Positions 10,770 through 23,900 of a stretch of 64,000 nucleotides of DNA are shown in pieces. Made by a program: the position numbers and the translations under genes. The notes beneath the pieces are model-generated. The model was not told the DNA's origin. It worked only from the letters and a program-made list of their open reading frames with translations, and made no database searches. Position 1 is the stretch's first letter. The number at the start of each line of letters is the position of its first letter. The stretch spans positions 1,424,001 through 1,488,000 of the forward strand of contig SMMW01000025.1 of NCBI GenBank assembly GCA_004794655.1, written 5' to 3'. This stretch comes from Marisa cornuarietis. Taxonomy: Eukaryota > Mollusca > Gastropoda > Architaenioglossa > Ampullariidae.

Positions 10770-12805
10770 CTATTGGATAACCAAATGGGAGATTTCTTTC
10801 ATGTAACACCGGGCAGTCATCAAGGATGCTATTGCTGTTCAACTTCTGGAAAAATATGCGAGAAATTATTCATGCATGACCAACAAACCTTCATTTCTAT
10901 CAAAATTCACTCAGAATTTCTTGTGGTAGGATATGCCATGTCATCACGTCACCAACATCAACATCTTATGTCATAGAGTAGGATGTGTGTGTGTGTGTGT
11001 GAGAGAGAGAAAAATGAGAGTCTGGTGAGCTCCAGGTACCCCTTCTATAGTGAGACATATATGACACTTACACCTTGTTAAGCAGGAGCAGTCTAGTTTG
11101 GAAAAGACTTGTGCCCAACCAATGATTATGGTTACCTAAACAGGATTGACCAGTAATTATATATATATAATTCTTACTTATATATAGATATAAATGAAAC
11201 AATTTTAATATTTAATTAGGAAAATTTATCAAATAATCTCATGCACTGATGCATACAGACGAGCACATGTACACACACATTTTCATTTTATAAGTGCTAG
11301 ATGAAAAAAACATTACAGAAAGACTAAAGTTAGGAACTTTTGAAAATATTGTCTGAATATTTTATTCCAAACATAACAACAGTATATATAGTGTATAGAA
11401 AAATAATTCTGCTGACTGGCTAGTAATTCTAGCACAGGCCAAACATATTAACTCCACAAACAATGCCTCTCTATGATTTAATGTTTTTGATCACTAAATA
11501 ACTGTATATAAAAATATGGCCAATACATGGAAATGTTTGTGCTACTATTTCAATGGATTTCCAGACAGTATAGACAGTAAATATGCCAGCAATGAGATAA
11601 AAATAAAAATAAATCAGTAAAGACTACTTATGGCCGCATCAGTATGGCAAAAACGTAATAAAAAAGTAGCTTGCAGTGTTGCAATAATACACACGCTTTC
11701 AAGAAACATTCATGAGGTATATTTGCATATACTTTGGATCTCAGTTGAGGCAAAGATAAAAACAGAATGGCATGATAATACCTGTTCTATTATGCCCTGC
11801 TTTAGACATTATTTGTTGGCCATTTTTAGAATATACAGACCCTTATCTGTAGGTGATAAAATCTATGTGCTCCATAAAACTCATTTACATCAGTTAGACT
11901 AAAAAATACAGAAAAGTTAAAATTTGCACTCTCCTAATAGTTCAAAGAAAAAGTTAAAAAGAATCTTTATTATTAGTTCATGTTTTATGTATTTTTATCT
12001 GGAATATTCTTGAACGCTCACAAATCCTTTATTTCCAAAGCCAGTTCAGCTGGAAATTCAGCAGTATTAAAAACTCATTGAAAACACTTGGTACTGAACA
12101 AGATACATATGTCCTTCCTCCTCATACTTATGTGCAAACATTTATAAAGGAACATTTTCAGCTTAAAGAAATGTGCATCTGTGGACTAAATAATAGTGTC
12201 ATGTTATCTGATTTGAAGCTTTATTAAAAGAACAGGTAAAATGATGTAACTCTGATTAACAATATGGTGGCTAAACAAAGAAATGTAAACAAATGTAAGT
12301 TAGTCAAGACATAAAATTATGCAATTTTAAAAGAGAGTTTGAATTAGAAAAGGTTTGTGCATGTGCACATGCAGGCATGTAAGAGAGAACGAGATTACTG
12401 GTTGAATAAATGTGACCATTACTTTCAAAATTAATGTAAACATAAAAGAGAAAGATTTTGTGATTTATAAATTTAGTTTGCCAAAGTCAAACATTTATCA
12501 CTGCTGACATAAGAAAGACAAATACTTGTCTATGAATATCTTTTTTTCCCATCCTGGGAAATAAGTCTATATTTATTTATTTACAATAAGCTCTGTTAAC
12601 ATTATATAATTATCAACTCTTGCACCAGCAAAACATTGCTCGTGATCTTTTACAAATGATTCATTTACTCTAACATTTTACTTATTCTTGAAAGAATATG
12701 TGCCTTTGTTTCTTTCTGTTTCGAATTACTGGTAGTTTCTTATATATCCAGCTGTGAAAACTTACCTACCATTTTTTTTTAGGTGAATATGATCTGTGTG
12801 TGGTT
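10770..12805. other. Spacer between the LINE and copy 2 of the duplicated segment
   Basis: AT-rich sequence with a short (GT)n(GA)n run near 10983-11010 and a small (TA)n near 11159-11170. I see no gene. It could include the 3' untranslated region of gene B; a minus-strand AATAAA (near 11358) exists but is not a specific signal in such AT-rich DNA. Confidence 0.5.
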
Positions 12806-13152
12806 ATTGTGGTAGCAGGTTCTTTATCAGTGTGAGCTCCCTGCAAGAAAACTTTATGAAAAGACTTATTTCTTAAGACTTTTCCACATAATCTGGTCTA
12901 AGCTGGTGCAGCATTGGTACTTACTCCTGTGTAAAATTCCCCTTTTGTTTGCTGCAGTAGCAGGAGAAAGCTTTTTCATGCGATGCTATTTAGCTTTTGG
13001 ACTGTGTGGTAAGATAGTTGGCTCACTTAGTTATCAAGAAAGCTGCATGCTTTGCAGCCTGCTGATCATATTCAAGAAAGATCTGATTCTGGGAGTAATG
13101 TTTGCAATATTGTTTGAGATACCTAACATGAAACAGGCAACCTGAGGCTGAC
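12806..13152. repeat. 347-bp duplicated segment, copy 2
   Basis: Identical to 9266-9612 in the same orientation, 3540 bp away. Flanks differ on both sides (left GTGTGGTT, right AATTTGCA), with no LINE sequence beside it. Perfect identity implies a recent copying event or gene conversion, or an assembly artefact. Confidence 0.9.
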
Positions 13153-14313
13153 AATTTGCACTGGCAAGTAACAGAAAAACAAGCAATCAGATCTGCAAGT
13201 CGGAGACCCCTAAGCCATATTTTAGTATAACTCTGAAAATGAATGTATTTAGCCTGTACACCAATCAGGAATGTGTGATACACCTATTAAAGAGGGAGCG
13301 AGAAAGTGTGTGTGTGTGTGTGTTATAAACATGGGAATGCATTTGTGTTTCATGTGAAAGTTGTGCACAAAGGATTGACTGAAATGACTGTTTAGGATTC
13401 TCTATAGCTGGTCTATGCAGAGCAAGATTTTGGAATCCCAAATCTTTCATGCATGCACTGTTTACTCCTGTAATACTTCAAATGCTATTGGGCACTTGCA
13501 AGTCACACAGAAAACAAAAAAAGTGGATGGAAAGGAATGCACTTAGATACTAAAAGGATACAGAGAATAAGCCAATAAACATGAAGGTGTTCAATGAGCA
13601 TCCTTGTAAGCAAACACCATAAAAAATGAAACTTATATCAGGCTAATAGAATACCAGTACCTTGTGACTTCCTATATTGTTACAAACTCATATACCTACA
13701 TAAAACAGATGTCCACATACACTTGCAGAGGAAAAATTAATGAAAGACAAGTATGTTGCAAGGAGAATAATGTAATCTTGATAGAACTGAGCAATAAAAT
13801 TGCCTCCTTAATACAAGTGATGGCAAGTAAAAACTCCACAACAAACTGTATAACAGTAGTAGCAGTAAATATATGGCTTTTACAAGATGTCTTCTACATA
13901 AATAATTGACTACAGACATTAAAAATGTCTCAAAAGTATATCATATGGAAAGCTAAGTGAAAAATAGCCAAGAAACTTTTCAATAATTTGGAGAGGCAGA
14001 AAGGGTGCATATGTCTATGCATGTGTGCATATGTAAATAGTGTGTGTATGTGTGTGTATGCATGAACATGTGCATGTTTACAATACATACAAGCAATACA
14101 TTCGGGACAGCATATGTGACATTCAGACTCTTTTGCAAATGAAATGACAATTAAAACCAATTCTATCACAAGAATGTACAGTCTGATGTACTTTTTTCTT
14201 ATTGCTTTCTAAATTAGGTAATGAATTATTTGGTACAGAAAGATATGTGCATAGCAAGATTTCCAGGAGCTGATGCTCTTCATCACCAGCCTCCTAGCCC
14301 ACCAAAAATAATT
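13153..14313. other. 3' flank of gene B
   Basis: Immediately downstream of the gene B stop codon. AT-rich with short TG-rich patches near 13306-13322 and 14038-14060. It probably contains the 3' untranslated region. No coding content recognised. Confidence 0.5.
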
Positions 14314-14904
14314 TCATACACTCAGTCCAGAAATGACACTCACACTGTCAGCTTCATCATATATATTGTTCATCCCCTTTCCCCATGCTGCCTCATTGAT
14401 TGAATTCAGCAAATGCATTTGCTGGTGCATGACCGATTCTGTTTCTGCAGTCGTCAAACACTGCATCTGTTCTTCTTGAAGAAAGTTTTCATAGCGTTGG
14501 TTGATCTTCTTCATCTGTTCACTTAGACATGATGCCCTGTCATCCACTTCATCTTGGTTGTAGCTATGGGCAGGAATGATTGTATAGACGCTATACACAG
14601 ATGGCTCTATAAAGTCATCTTTTGTGAAATCATTCATATATATATCTTGGCAGAGAGATTCGGCTGACAGTTTCCGTAGTGATCCTGTAGAATTTCTAGA
14701 ATGAATACTGCCAACATCTGAATAGAAGCCAGATTCTTGAGAGAGGTAAGGTGGGTTGGATTTAAGATATTCTTCAGAAGCCTTGAACTTTTCACAGAAC
14801 CAGTTGACATGCTGTTTCTCAAACGCTTTGGCACTCTGCACTGCATCTATCCATTGACTACCTTCCTTGAGCTCAGTAACATTGCATCGCAGAGGTAGAT
14901 TCAC
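14314..14904 (-). CDS. Gene B exon 13: SEFIR extension and cytoplasmic tail
   Basis: The first ~45 residues (QWIDAVQSAKAFEKQHVNWF) match the extra helix that follows SEFIR in IL17RA/RD-type receptors. The rest is a Ser/Tyr/acidic tail with SGFYSDVGSIHSRNSTGSL, ending SVISGLSV and TGA. No enzyme domain; probable phosphorylation and adaptor-binding region (inference). Confidence 0.88.
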   Translation of the reverse strand: MNLPLRCNVTELKEGSQWIDAVQSAKAFEKQHVNWFCEKFKASEEYLKSNPPYLSQESGFYSDVGSIHSRNSTGSLRKLSAESLCQDIYMNDFTKDDFIEPSVYSVYTIIPAHSYNQDEVDDRASCLSEQMKKINQRYENFLQEEQMQCLTTAETESVMHQQMHLLNSINEAAWGKGMNNIYDEADSVSVISGLSV

Positions 14905-17900
14905 CTGTAAACATGAAACACAATTTCTGTTTTAGAAGGTACATTGAGGTGATATCTGTAGACACTTGTAAGTACTCAAAAGCTGCACAACTAATCAAAC
15001 TGGTTTGTATGTTTGTACTTTTAATTTCAACTTATCAAAATTTTTTTTTGGTCCTTTAATAGCACCTTTCTATTATTCTATTCAGGTAAAAAGAAAAGAG
15101 AAGGAGTAGGTGAGATTAACACCCCCATCTCTCTCCTTCTCTCTCTCACACACATGTGCTTACACATGCACACAAATACACACATATATACACAAATGTG
15201 CTTACACATACATACAAATACATGTATATATACACACAAATGTGCTTACACATGCACACAATCAGAGCAAAATCCAAACCCCTCAGACACTAAAATATAC
15301 ACCAGCAAGCAACACAGCAAGGAATTACCTTTGCTAAATCCTCATTTCTGACATTTAACTTGTGAATTTGCTGGACAAGTGATGACAGATGTTTTGGGAG
15401 TAAGTACATGGATGATGGCAAAGCTGCGATGGGCAGGCAGCAGTCAGAGGGTGTGTACTCAAAGTGCACTGTCAGAATTTTGCTAACGTCTACATTGCGA
15501 GCAATCATTCCACAAATATGTTGTATGCCTGGAGTGAAGAGATCTCCTTCAGGTCCAAAATCTTCTCTTTTGTAGGTGAGTCCTTTCTGGAAAGCTTGGT
15601 ACAAACAGTTAGCTCCCTGCACATAAGATAAAGACTTAGAACATCTAATCAGGTGCTGAACTTGGTCAGATTTGGCCAGGTTCCTGACAGCCACAGTGTT
15701 AAGAGAAAAACACAAGCAGTAAAAAAATATGACGTGATGCCTAAACATTAAGTCAACTTAGTCTAAGTGTGAAGCTAGCTTTAGATACAGAGTTTTGAAA
15801 AAGGCTAAAGGCAATGCTATCACCATACTTTATCAAATATAAACTTCTCATACCTTTGAGACCACAATAAGAACATTGTCTGATTCTTCAATTTTAGCAG
15901 CCAGCCAACAGTAGGAATTCTGTGCACGGATCTCTGACAGACACTGTGGGGCAAAGCTGACAATGACCTGACAATGTACACGCAGGAAGTCAGCAAATCT
16001 CTCAACAGCCTGTGTGTGGTACTCATGATCATCAGCAGCCAGCAAGAACACCTTCCTAAGCCGGATCGCAGGAGGATCCTTTGGTTTGAAATCTAAGACA
16101 CATATCAATCATTGTTTGAGGTGGCAATGATGATGGGGCTATTATAGGAAATATATATTTAAAGCAGCTTTACATATGATGGTACATGAAACAGGATTTA
16201 CCTATGGAATTGTTATTTTGTCTTAAATTCATTCTCACTAGAAACTTTTGCAGTATAGGGTCTGAAATAACAAAACCTTTCTAAACTGAGCTAGTTAACG
16301 TGGGGTGGGTGAATATAAGCAAATATATGTGTTCCAATGTCCGCAGTACAGCTATACCTTACTATGTAACTGCAACTCTTTATGAAAAATGGGTTGGAGT
16401 GGAGAACAAAAGGAGTCCTGTTTCCACTATTCTTATCGGAGAAGCTGATACCTTCTTTTGGGATATTTAGATATACCTATCTAACACATATGCTTCCCTT
16501 AATAGCTTATAATACCTCTATCAATTAATGTAGCAATCATAATACATGCAGACATTAGCTTGAAACTAAAAGTTGAGTTTATATGTTGATGGTCATGTAT
16601 TTGGAACAGAATCATTTTCTTAGTTCAAACACTCAAGATGACATTTGAAATTCAGTGTACATCCACTGCATTGATGAACTCATAACCACACTCCCCACTG
16701 CAGTTTTATCACATCAAAATTTTGTTATAATATTCATTAAAGCATAGGTTAATAGATTAAACAGCAGTTTAGGGTATTTCAGGGCAACAGATCTACTTAA
16801 AAAATGGACTCGTCTTTCCCCAGTAAAATACAAAAGCTTGCAAGCCCACAAATTAGAAGTTAGGGACATTAACAAGGAAAAGATTGTATATATCAACCTG
16901 TTTCTGGAAACGTCGATGGCATGACTGGCCCAAGATTTTTCTTTGAAGAGCTGTTATAACCAAAATCTATCAAAAACGAAAAAACTTTCTGTTATATACA
17001 CCATGATATTTATTAGTGTATTATGAAAGATGAAAATTGATCAGTTTTCTTGATGCATCTGTAAGATACCAACATTTTTAAAGACAATCACAGCTGTCTC
17101 TTTCAATGTTAGTTTATATTATAAATTGCATAATTATTATATAAGCAAGATTGGAATCAAAATTATTGTCTCTGTAAAATCTTTATCTCATTCTTAAAGA
17201 AGAAATTTGAGAAGCTCTTTTCATGGCGCTGTATGTCTACTTTCCTTCTGTGAGACATATTATATAGTATGAGTGGTTAGCACAATTTTGTTGCTGTTCA
17301 TATTTCCACTTTAGACTTGCTATAACAGTTGTATACAAAGCCACAAAAGGAGTACATTCTTGTGTATACTCCTCATCTTTATATGCCACATCTGCTCTGT
17401 TTACCTTCTGTATCATTCCTCTATCAATTTTTTTTACTAGCAAGAATCTTTTTATCACAAAATTTGGATGAAAAATTGCCACCTAATATCTCTCAATTGT
17501 CAACAGCAAACCAAGACTCAACTACTTCAGAAATAATCCTTAGAAAGAAAATTGTCTAACATTCACCTTGTTTGTTTCTTTTCTGAGTGCACAGCCAGAA
17601 TCCTAGAAGCATAAAAATGGCAACAATGAAGATTCCGCCCAACACAGCACCTACAATCAAGCCTGTGAAGGGATATGGTGCAGGAGTTGTGGGTTCTGGC
17701 TTTGATGGAGATGTGAGTTCTGACTTTGATGAAGCTGTGGGTTCTGACTTTGACGAAGCTGTGGACATAAATGTAGGTTTGGGCATGGGTGTTGTTGGTG
17801 TTAACGTGGATGTAGGAAGATCACCTGCAAAGTCAAAGTAGTTTAAAATATTGGAGGTAAAAATTGAATACCATATGGTTTTAATTTTAACACTAGAATA

Positions 17901-20900
17901 CTTCATCTAATAATAATAATTATAGATGCAGATATCTGATATCTGCCGGTCACAATCAAGTCTTATATACTTAAGGTGATAATATCATTTATTCTGGTTA
18001 TACACAGCATTTTAGTGACATGTGATGCTGTGCTTACAGTGTGTAAGCTGTACACAGCATGATGTCAGGGTATCTTAGACTGACTAGCTATAAACAAGGA
18101 GGAAGCAATATGTGTAAGCTGATCACCACATAAAGAAAGACATGATTTAAGCTATCCACAATCTTTGCCAAATCTTTATCAGCAAGGAAAAAGCAACGTA
18201 GTGTAAAAACCACCTTTGCATGATAACTGTATCAAACATTTTCATATGGAAAAGTTCCCAACAGTGAATAGAGTACGCCTGACTGCAATGGGTGAAAGAC
18301 ACTACCATTACACAGACCTTCAGGAGACTTTTTATAAGGCTGTAAAAATGCCTCCACACTTTAAAGCCATGACATTCAAGCAAAGATGAAGGCAGGGCTG
18401 GGATACCAGTATGTTAAAAGGAAGGAATGGATGGGGCTGTTCTCTTGTGTTGTGGTATTCAACATTGCTACTGAAGTATCCCAAAGTTAGTAGCTTTTCT
18501 TGATGAATCTAGTATCCTCATTTATAACTGTAAAGCTTCTGCGAGCTAAAGGAAGGTCTTTGCTTTTGCTTGTGTGTGACTAGCTCTTGCTAGTTTTTTC
18601 CCCTTCCCCAGTGGATATAATTATAACCGAGGCTTGAGGGCATTTTTAATGCACATGTAATAAAAGGAGGTATACTGGTGTTCCTTGGAACCTGGCTTCT
18701 GCATCTTTACTTCGACGTTCGGTGAGCTAGTAGTATATGTGATTTTATTTTAGAGACTTTACAGTTTCTTACAGTGAAGGGACTATGTATTATTTTAACA
18801 GTGAAGGAACTATGGGTTTTCTATCAGTGGAGGAGTTATGTGTTTTTTCTCTGCTTGCTTTTTTTAAACTGAGGAAGAGCTATGGGTTTTCTTACAATGA
18901 AGGAGCTATGGGTTTTCTGTTGGTAGAGAAGTTATGCTATGCATACAGGTAAGGCCTAAAAATATTTAAATTTTCATGGTATTGATTGTTGTTTTATATT
19001 CATTTATTTCTTGCTCTGCATGTCTGTTTGCTATTCATACAAGTGCATAATTGTATGCACATTTCTTTCTTTTGTCAAGTTGTCCTGTAATGTTCCTTTC
19101 CACTCATGAGATTGACTCTATCCTTGTTCACAGAAAATGCTGCATATTTTATACTTTTTGCACTTTTGTTCAATGCTTGTGTAAACAAGCCTAAATCTTT
19201 TTGCGAAGTCACTGCTGTTTGTTTGCCTATGCTCTGATCAAGGACAGTAAGGGTTTGTGTATTTACATCATTCTGAGATCCAGCTTTGTGTGTGTGTGTG
19301 GGGGGTTGATTTCTGATTTTGCTTTTCGAAAAGGGTTTGTTTGTTGTTAAGTTTTTGTTTGCCTTTTGTGTATACAAGCAGCCATTCTGGAACTGAAAAC
19401 CTTAAATCTACTTCTATGTTACTAGACTGTTATATGAATCTGACTTTGTGTGTTCTGGTTTACAGCATTTCAGTTTAATGTTGCATGCAAAAGAGAATGT
19501 CTTAAAACTAAAGAAAATCTTCCAAGCTTCTACCATGCCTCTAAACTCATTGCTAACTGAAAACGAAACCTAGGTCTCAAAACTACAATAGAACTCACTG
19601 CTGAGCAAGACGGACAAATGTGAGTCATTGGGAAGGTTGTTGCTGAAGAACTAGCAAGAAGAATAATCATGGAAGTTGTAATAAGGGTTTTTTTTTAGAG
19701 GAAATTGCAGAGGTCATCAGATGCCAGATAAAAGGAGAAGGAGCATCACCATTTGAAACTATCCAAAGAACAAAGTTTTTTTTAACAAAGATGAATTAAA
19801 AGGTTCCAATGATAAACTGTAGTATTCAGAACGTTTACTTTGATTTTAGTTGTATAGTCACTCGGAAAGAGTATATTTCCTTAGTATTTTAGGCATGTCA
19901 AGAGTGGGTTTATATGGTGTCTGGAATGTCTAGGGCTATTCTTACATTGCAGTGTTTTCAAGGTTTGCATGTGCAAGATTTTGCTTGCAGTATACCTTTG
20001 CAACACTGTTCTCCTCTCAGGTAGCCAGGCAACTCACAAATGGCTTGCAAGGTGACATCATCCATACAGAACATTATGGGTAGTAAGTAAGATGGCAGAC
20101 AACACTGACGTTGCAGCGAAAAAGAACCTTCTCTGTTAAAGCGTTCCGAATGGCTACACCCCATGCGATGTGGGTCATGCCTTGAGAGAAACAGAACTTT
20201 GTTTCATGACCCTCTGTCAGTCATGTGCAAAGCTCACAAGGCCTTGTGCAAGTAAATGTAAATGATGTAGATGTAAATCTCCTCTTAAATATAATGGTAT
20301 ATAACTGGCCACCATTTAAAAAAAATATATATATATGTGTGAATTCTTTATCTTCTTCAAGACATTTAGGCAAAGAAAATTTCCCACAGATTAAAGAAGC
20401 TGTTAGTGTTTAACAAACATTTGTCTAACAGAAGTGTTTTAACTATCATGTTGCACATTGAAACCTATTCTCTAAGACACACAGTGTTTAGACAAGCTGA
20501 AACCTGGGCATCTAAATCCGTCTGTATGTTCTCCAGCTTGTCTGAATCTACAATAGAAGCCACACTACAACCTATGGAATATGTTAGAAAGTCGCTCCTC
20601 AAAGACAGAAGCATTCTGCAGTATTCTAAAAGAGCAGGAGTCAATGTGGCTGAGTAAAGTAACGCCTGTTTATATGAAGGTTGACGGTGGAGGTAAGTAT
20701 GAAAAAAAAAACATGCTAAGAGACAAAGTGACAGAACTGACAATGAACACAACACTGTCACTTTATTGTACATGCACAGTAAGATTCAAGCGGAGAAATC
20801 TATGTCAACATAGTGCTACACCCATAAAACCATCTCAACATGGGTTTTTGTATTTTTCTCCCTCTCAGTGCATGGTCTGGTCTTTCAGCTCTGTTTCAAT

Positions 20901-23900
20901 GCAACCATGCATACATGCACAAAGTATATGAACATTTAACATCACAAAATCACAGATAAGCAAATTAAACAGATAAGAACTCTGAAATAATGCAAGACCT
21001 AAAAATTAATGGAAACCAAATTTTATGTTAAAATAAATAACAGAAAAAGTTTAGTTAAATTATGCCTCTGCACACAACCTCTCTTTCTCTCTGTCTAAAC
21101 AACAGAATAGATTAGTGATGTCTCATGAAAATCTTGTGCTTAATATGGAATAATAGCGTTTCGTATGTGTTTTTTTGTTGTTGTTGCTGCAACATAACAA
21201 TGAGCTAGAACTAATCAACAAATTAAACTCCATGTTTACAAGGGCTAATGTACTCACATGCCCCCAAACACTCACACAAAAAGGCATGTGCAGGTACACA
21301 CACTTGTATATGTTACAAGCAAAATGCTTTATTCTACCCAGAAGGTCTGTGATATGGAAAGAACATCTATACAGACTTATCCCCATCTGAGAGATCTGCT
21401 GGCATGCCAGATGCTTCACATGTAGCTATCACTACTTGCTAATGTAAACATTCTTTTGAACGATTGCAAAAAAAGTGCTTGTATTCATTTCGCCATAAAT
21501 TGGCATCATTTAAAGAAACTTCTAGAATCTACTAAATCTGTCCACCAGACTAATCTTCCACTAAAAAACTGGAAACCATTGAAGACATTTTGGACATAAA
21601 CAGATGGAAGAAGTTTGCTCCCTAGGAAGGATTACCTTACTGGGGGATGTTCCAAAAATGGATATATATTCATCAACAGGCTTTGAGACATTAAAATAGG
21701 CATCATTACAGTGCTGGAATGTTTCCCTTAAAGGCTGCATGAAATTAATTCCAAGGTACCCGGCTTTATTCAGGTTGCTTTCTGCCGCTAACTATTCCAG
21801 CTACTACTTCATCGAGGTGAGGTATTCATCCATTACATCGGTGTAGCCCATTAGCAACCACTGCTCTTGCTCTCTTTTTCTCTCTCTTCCTTTCATCCTT
21901 TCTTTCTCTATCTCACTCTCTCACGCTCTCTCTTTTTTATTTTTTTTTCTCCATCCCCTGCCTCCCTGCCAGCTCCTTTTCTATCTTTTACTCATAGGAT
22001 ACTCTCAAATTATGAGGTCAAAATGTATTCAGTGTAAAATATTTTGCAATTTCTTCTACACAGTGTTCTTTTATTTGAAGACAGAGGTAATATGTCAGAC
22101 TGCAGAAAATACACATAAAAAATAAACATGCTCAAAAAGCAACGAACTTTTCTGATTATGAAGAAGTAGTTAACATGGTGACCTCCGTATATACAACACA
22201 TACCTTTGACATCAAATGGCGATGACCATGATATTGTACATGAAGTGCACATCCTCATATTAAAAGCCACTCCTTCGTAGCACTGACAATTATAATTATC
22301 TTGATTATTTGGGTCATCTGGTCTTACCTGCAAGAGATTTGAAATGAAGATAATAAAAAAGTACACAAAGATATCAAGATACAACTATTATTGTACACTG
22401 ACTGTAAGCATCATTTGGACAGAATTATTTTTTCACCCACAATCTCTTGCAATACAACCTTTTCAGCAATACAAACCTAAATATAAAATTTTAGACAATC
22501 TGCTAAGATCATAATATTGACAAACAATGTTGAAGCAATACATACTTTTTATAACATCATTCAACCAGTTTTTTGTGATCTTGCCTTTCTCTATAGTTAA
22601 ATTTGTGCTTTTGAGAATATTGTATTTACACTACTGATATGAAGGATATGCTCAATCAGTTGATTTATATAATATTTAATGAAAACTGCAATAGTGACAA
22701 TAATAAATGAATATTTGATTAGATGTAACTATGTAATGTAGTAACGATACTGACATTGCCCTCATTGTAGACATCAAAATTCCAAAAGTATAGTCAAATG
22801 TAAGACACTACTTCATTGGTGACTTTGCCTGTTCAGCCCTAGTTTAAGAATTATTTGTTATTGACACACCAGCATAACCACCTTATGTTTACCAAAGTTG
22901 CTGTTCTCTTGACCTTTTCATTATCAGGGAAGAGTATTGGTAGAGAGTTAAACATCAAAAATATATACTGTAAGCTACCAGCTTCATGGCTTACGATGTG
23001 AAAAAACAATAAATATAAAAATATGCAACCCAATGACTGATACATTTAAGAAACATTTCATGGAGGAAAAAAACTGATAATTACTTTCAAGAGAGTGAAT
23101 TTTTTTATTGGTATATTGGTAGGGAGCTTAACAGCTTCTATTACTATGGACAAAATTGTCATCATTAAAAGCTACTATTCCATAAATACTAGGCTGACAA
23201 TGCTAAAGGGCACTGTCTCAGCAAATGACTCTTGATATGAACGAGATGAGTTATCGACTCAGATACGCAATGTTGCAATCATGACAATTGTTTTTTTTTA
23301 TTAGCAAACTTATGGTTGTGAACATCGTGCCTTCTTCAGTCATTTGTTATTTGAGGATAAAGCCTCATTTCAGGCATCATATCTTGGACAGTCCACTTTA
23401 TTCACTTGTCTATTCAGATAGTGCATTTGGTAATAAAACCAAGCATTATTCTTGATAATTATCATCCTAAATGCCAAGAACATATTTTGATGTTATACAT
23501 ATTTTAAAATAGTTCATAAATATGGCTAAGTAATATCATTAAATCATTAAAATTATAGCTAAAACTAGTAATGAAAAAGAAAATGATGATAATAAATTTT
23601 CCTCCATTTTAAGAATTAAAAAGGAACTTACAGACACATTATATATCCCAGCAGGAACATTGAGAAATGTGTATTCACCTGCTGTTATCGATGGAGTCTG
23701 CAAAAACATTATAAAATGAGATAACTGTGCTCATAAGATGTTTAACATCAAAGAACATTGAGGTAATTTATTAAACTGAGGTAGATAAAAACACATGAGA
23801 CACATGGCAAAGAAATGAAGGAAGGTTGTCAGACTACTTAAGCAACTCTACCACAAATGCGTATGCATCGACACTATCATGGGAACAGGAGATTTGTACA

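Noticed and set aside
9366..13145. Identical 79-codon plus-strand frame present twice (9366-9605, 12906-13145)
   Set aside because: The duplication is explained by the 347-bp DNA repeat. The hydrophobic peptide shows no family and no codon-level conservation can be tested because the copies are identical.
18560..18730. Possible LTR end (TCTGCATCTTTACTTCGACG and CA-type termini)
   Set aside because: No matching second copy, primer-binding site or retroviral-type coding sequence nearby.
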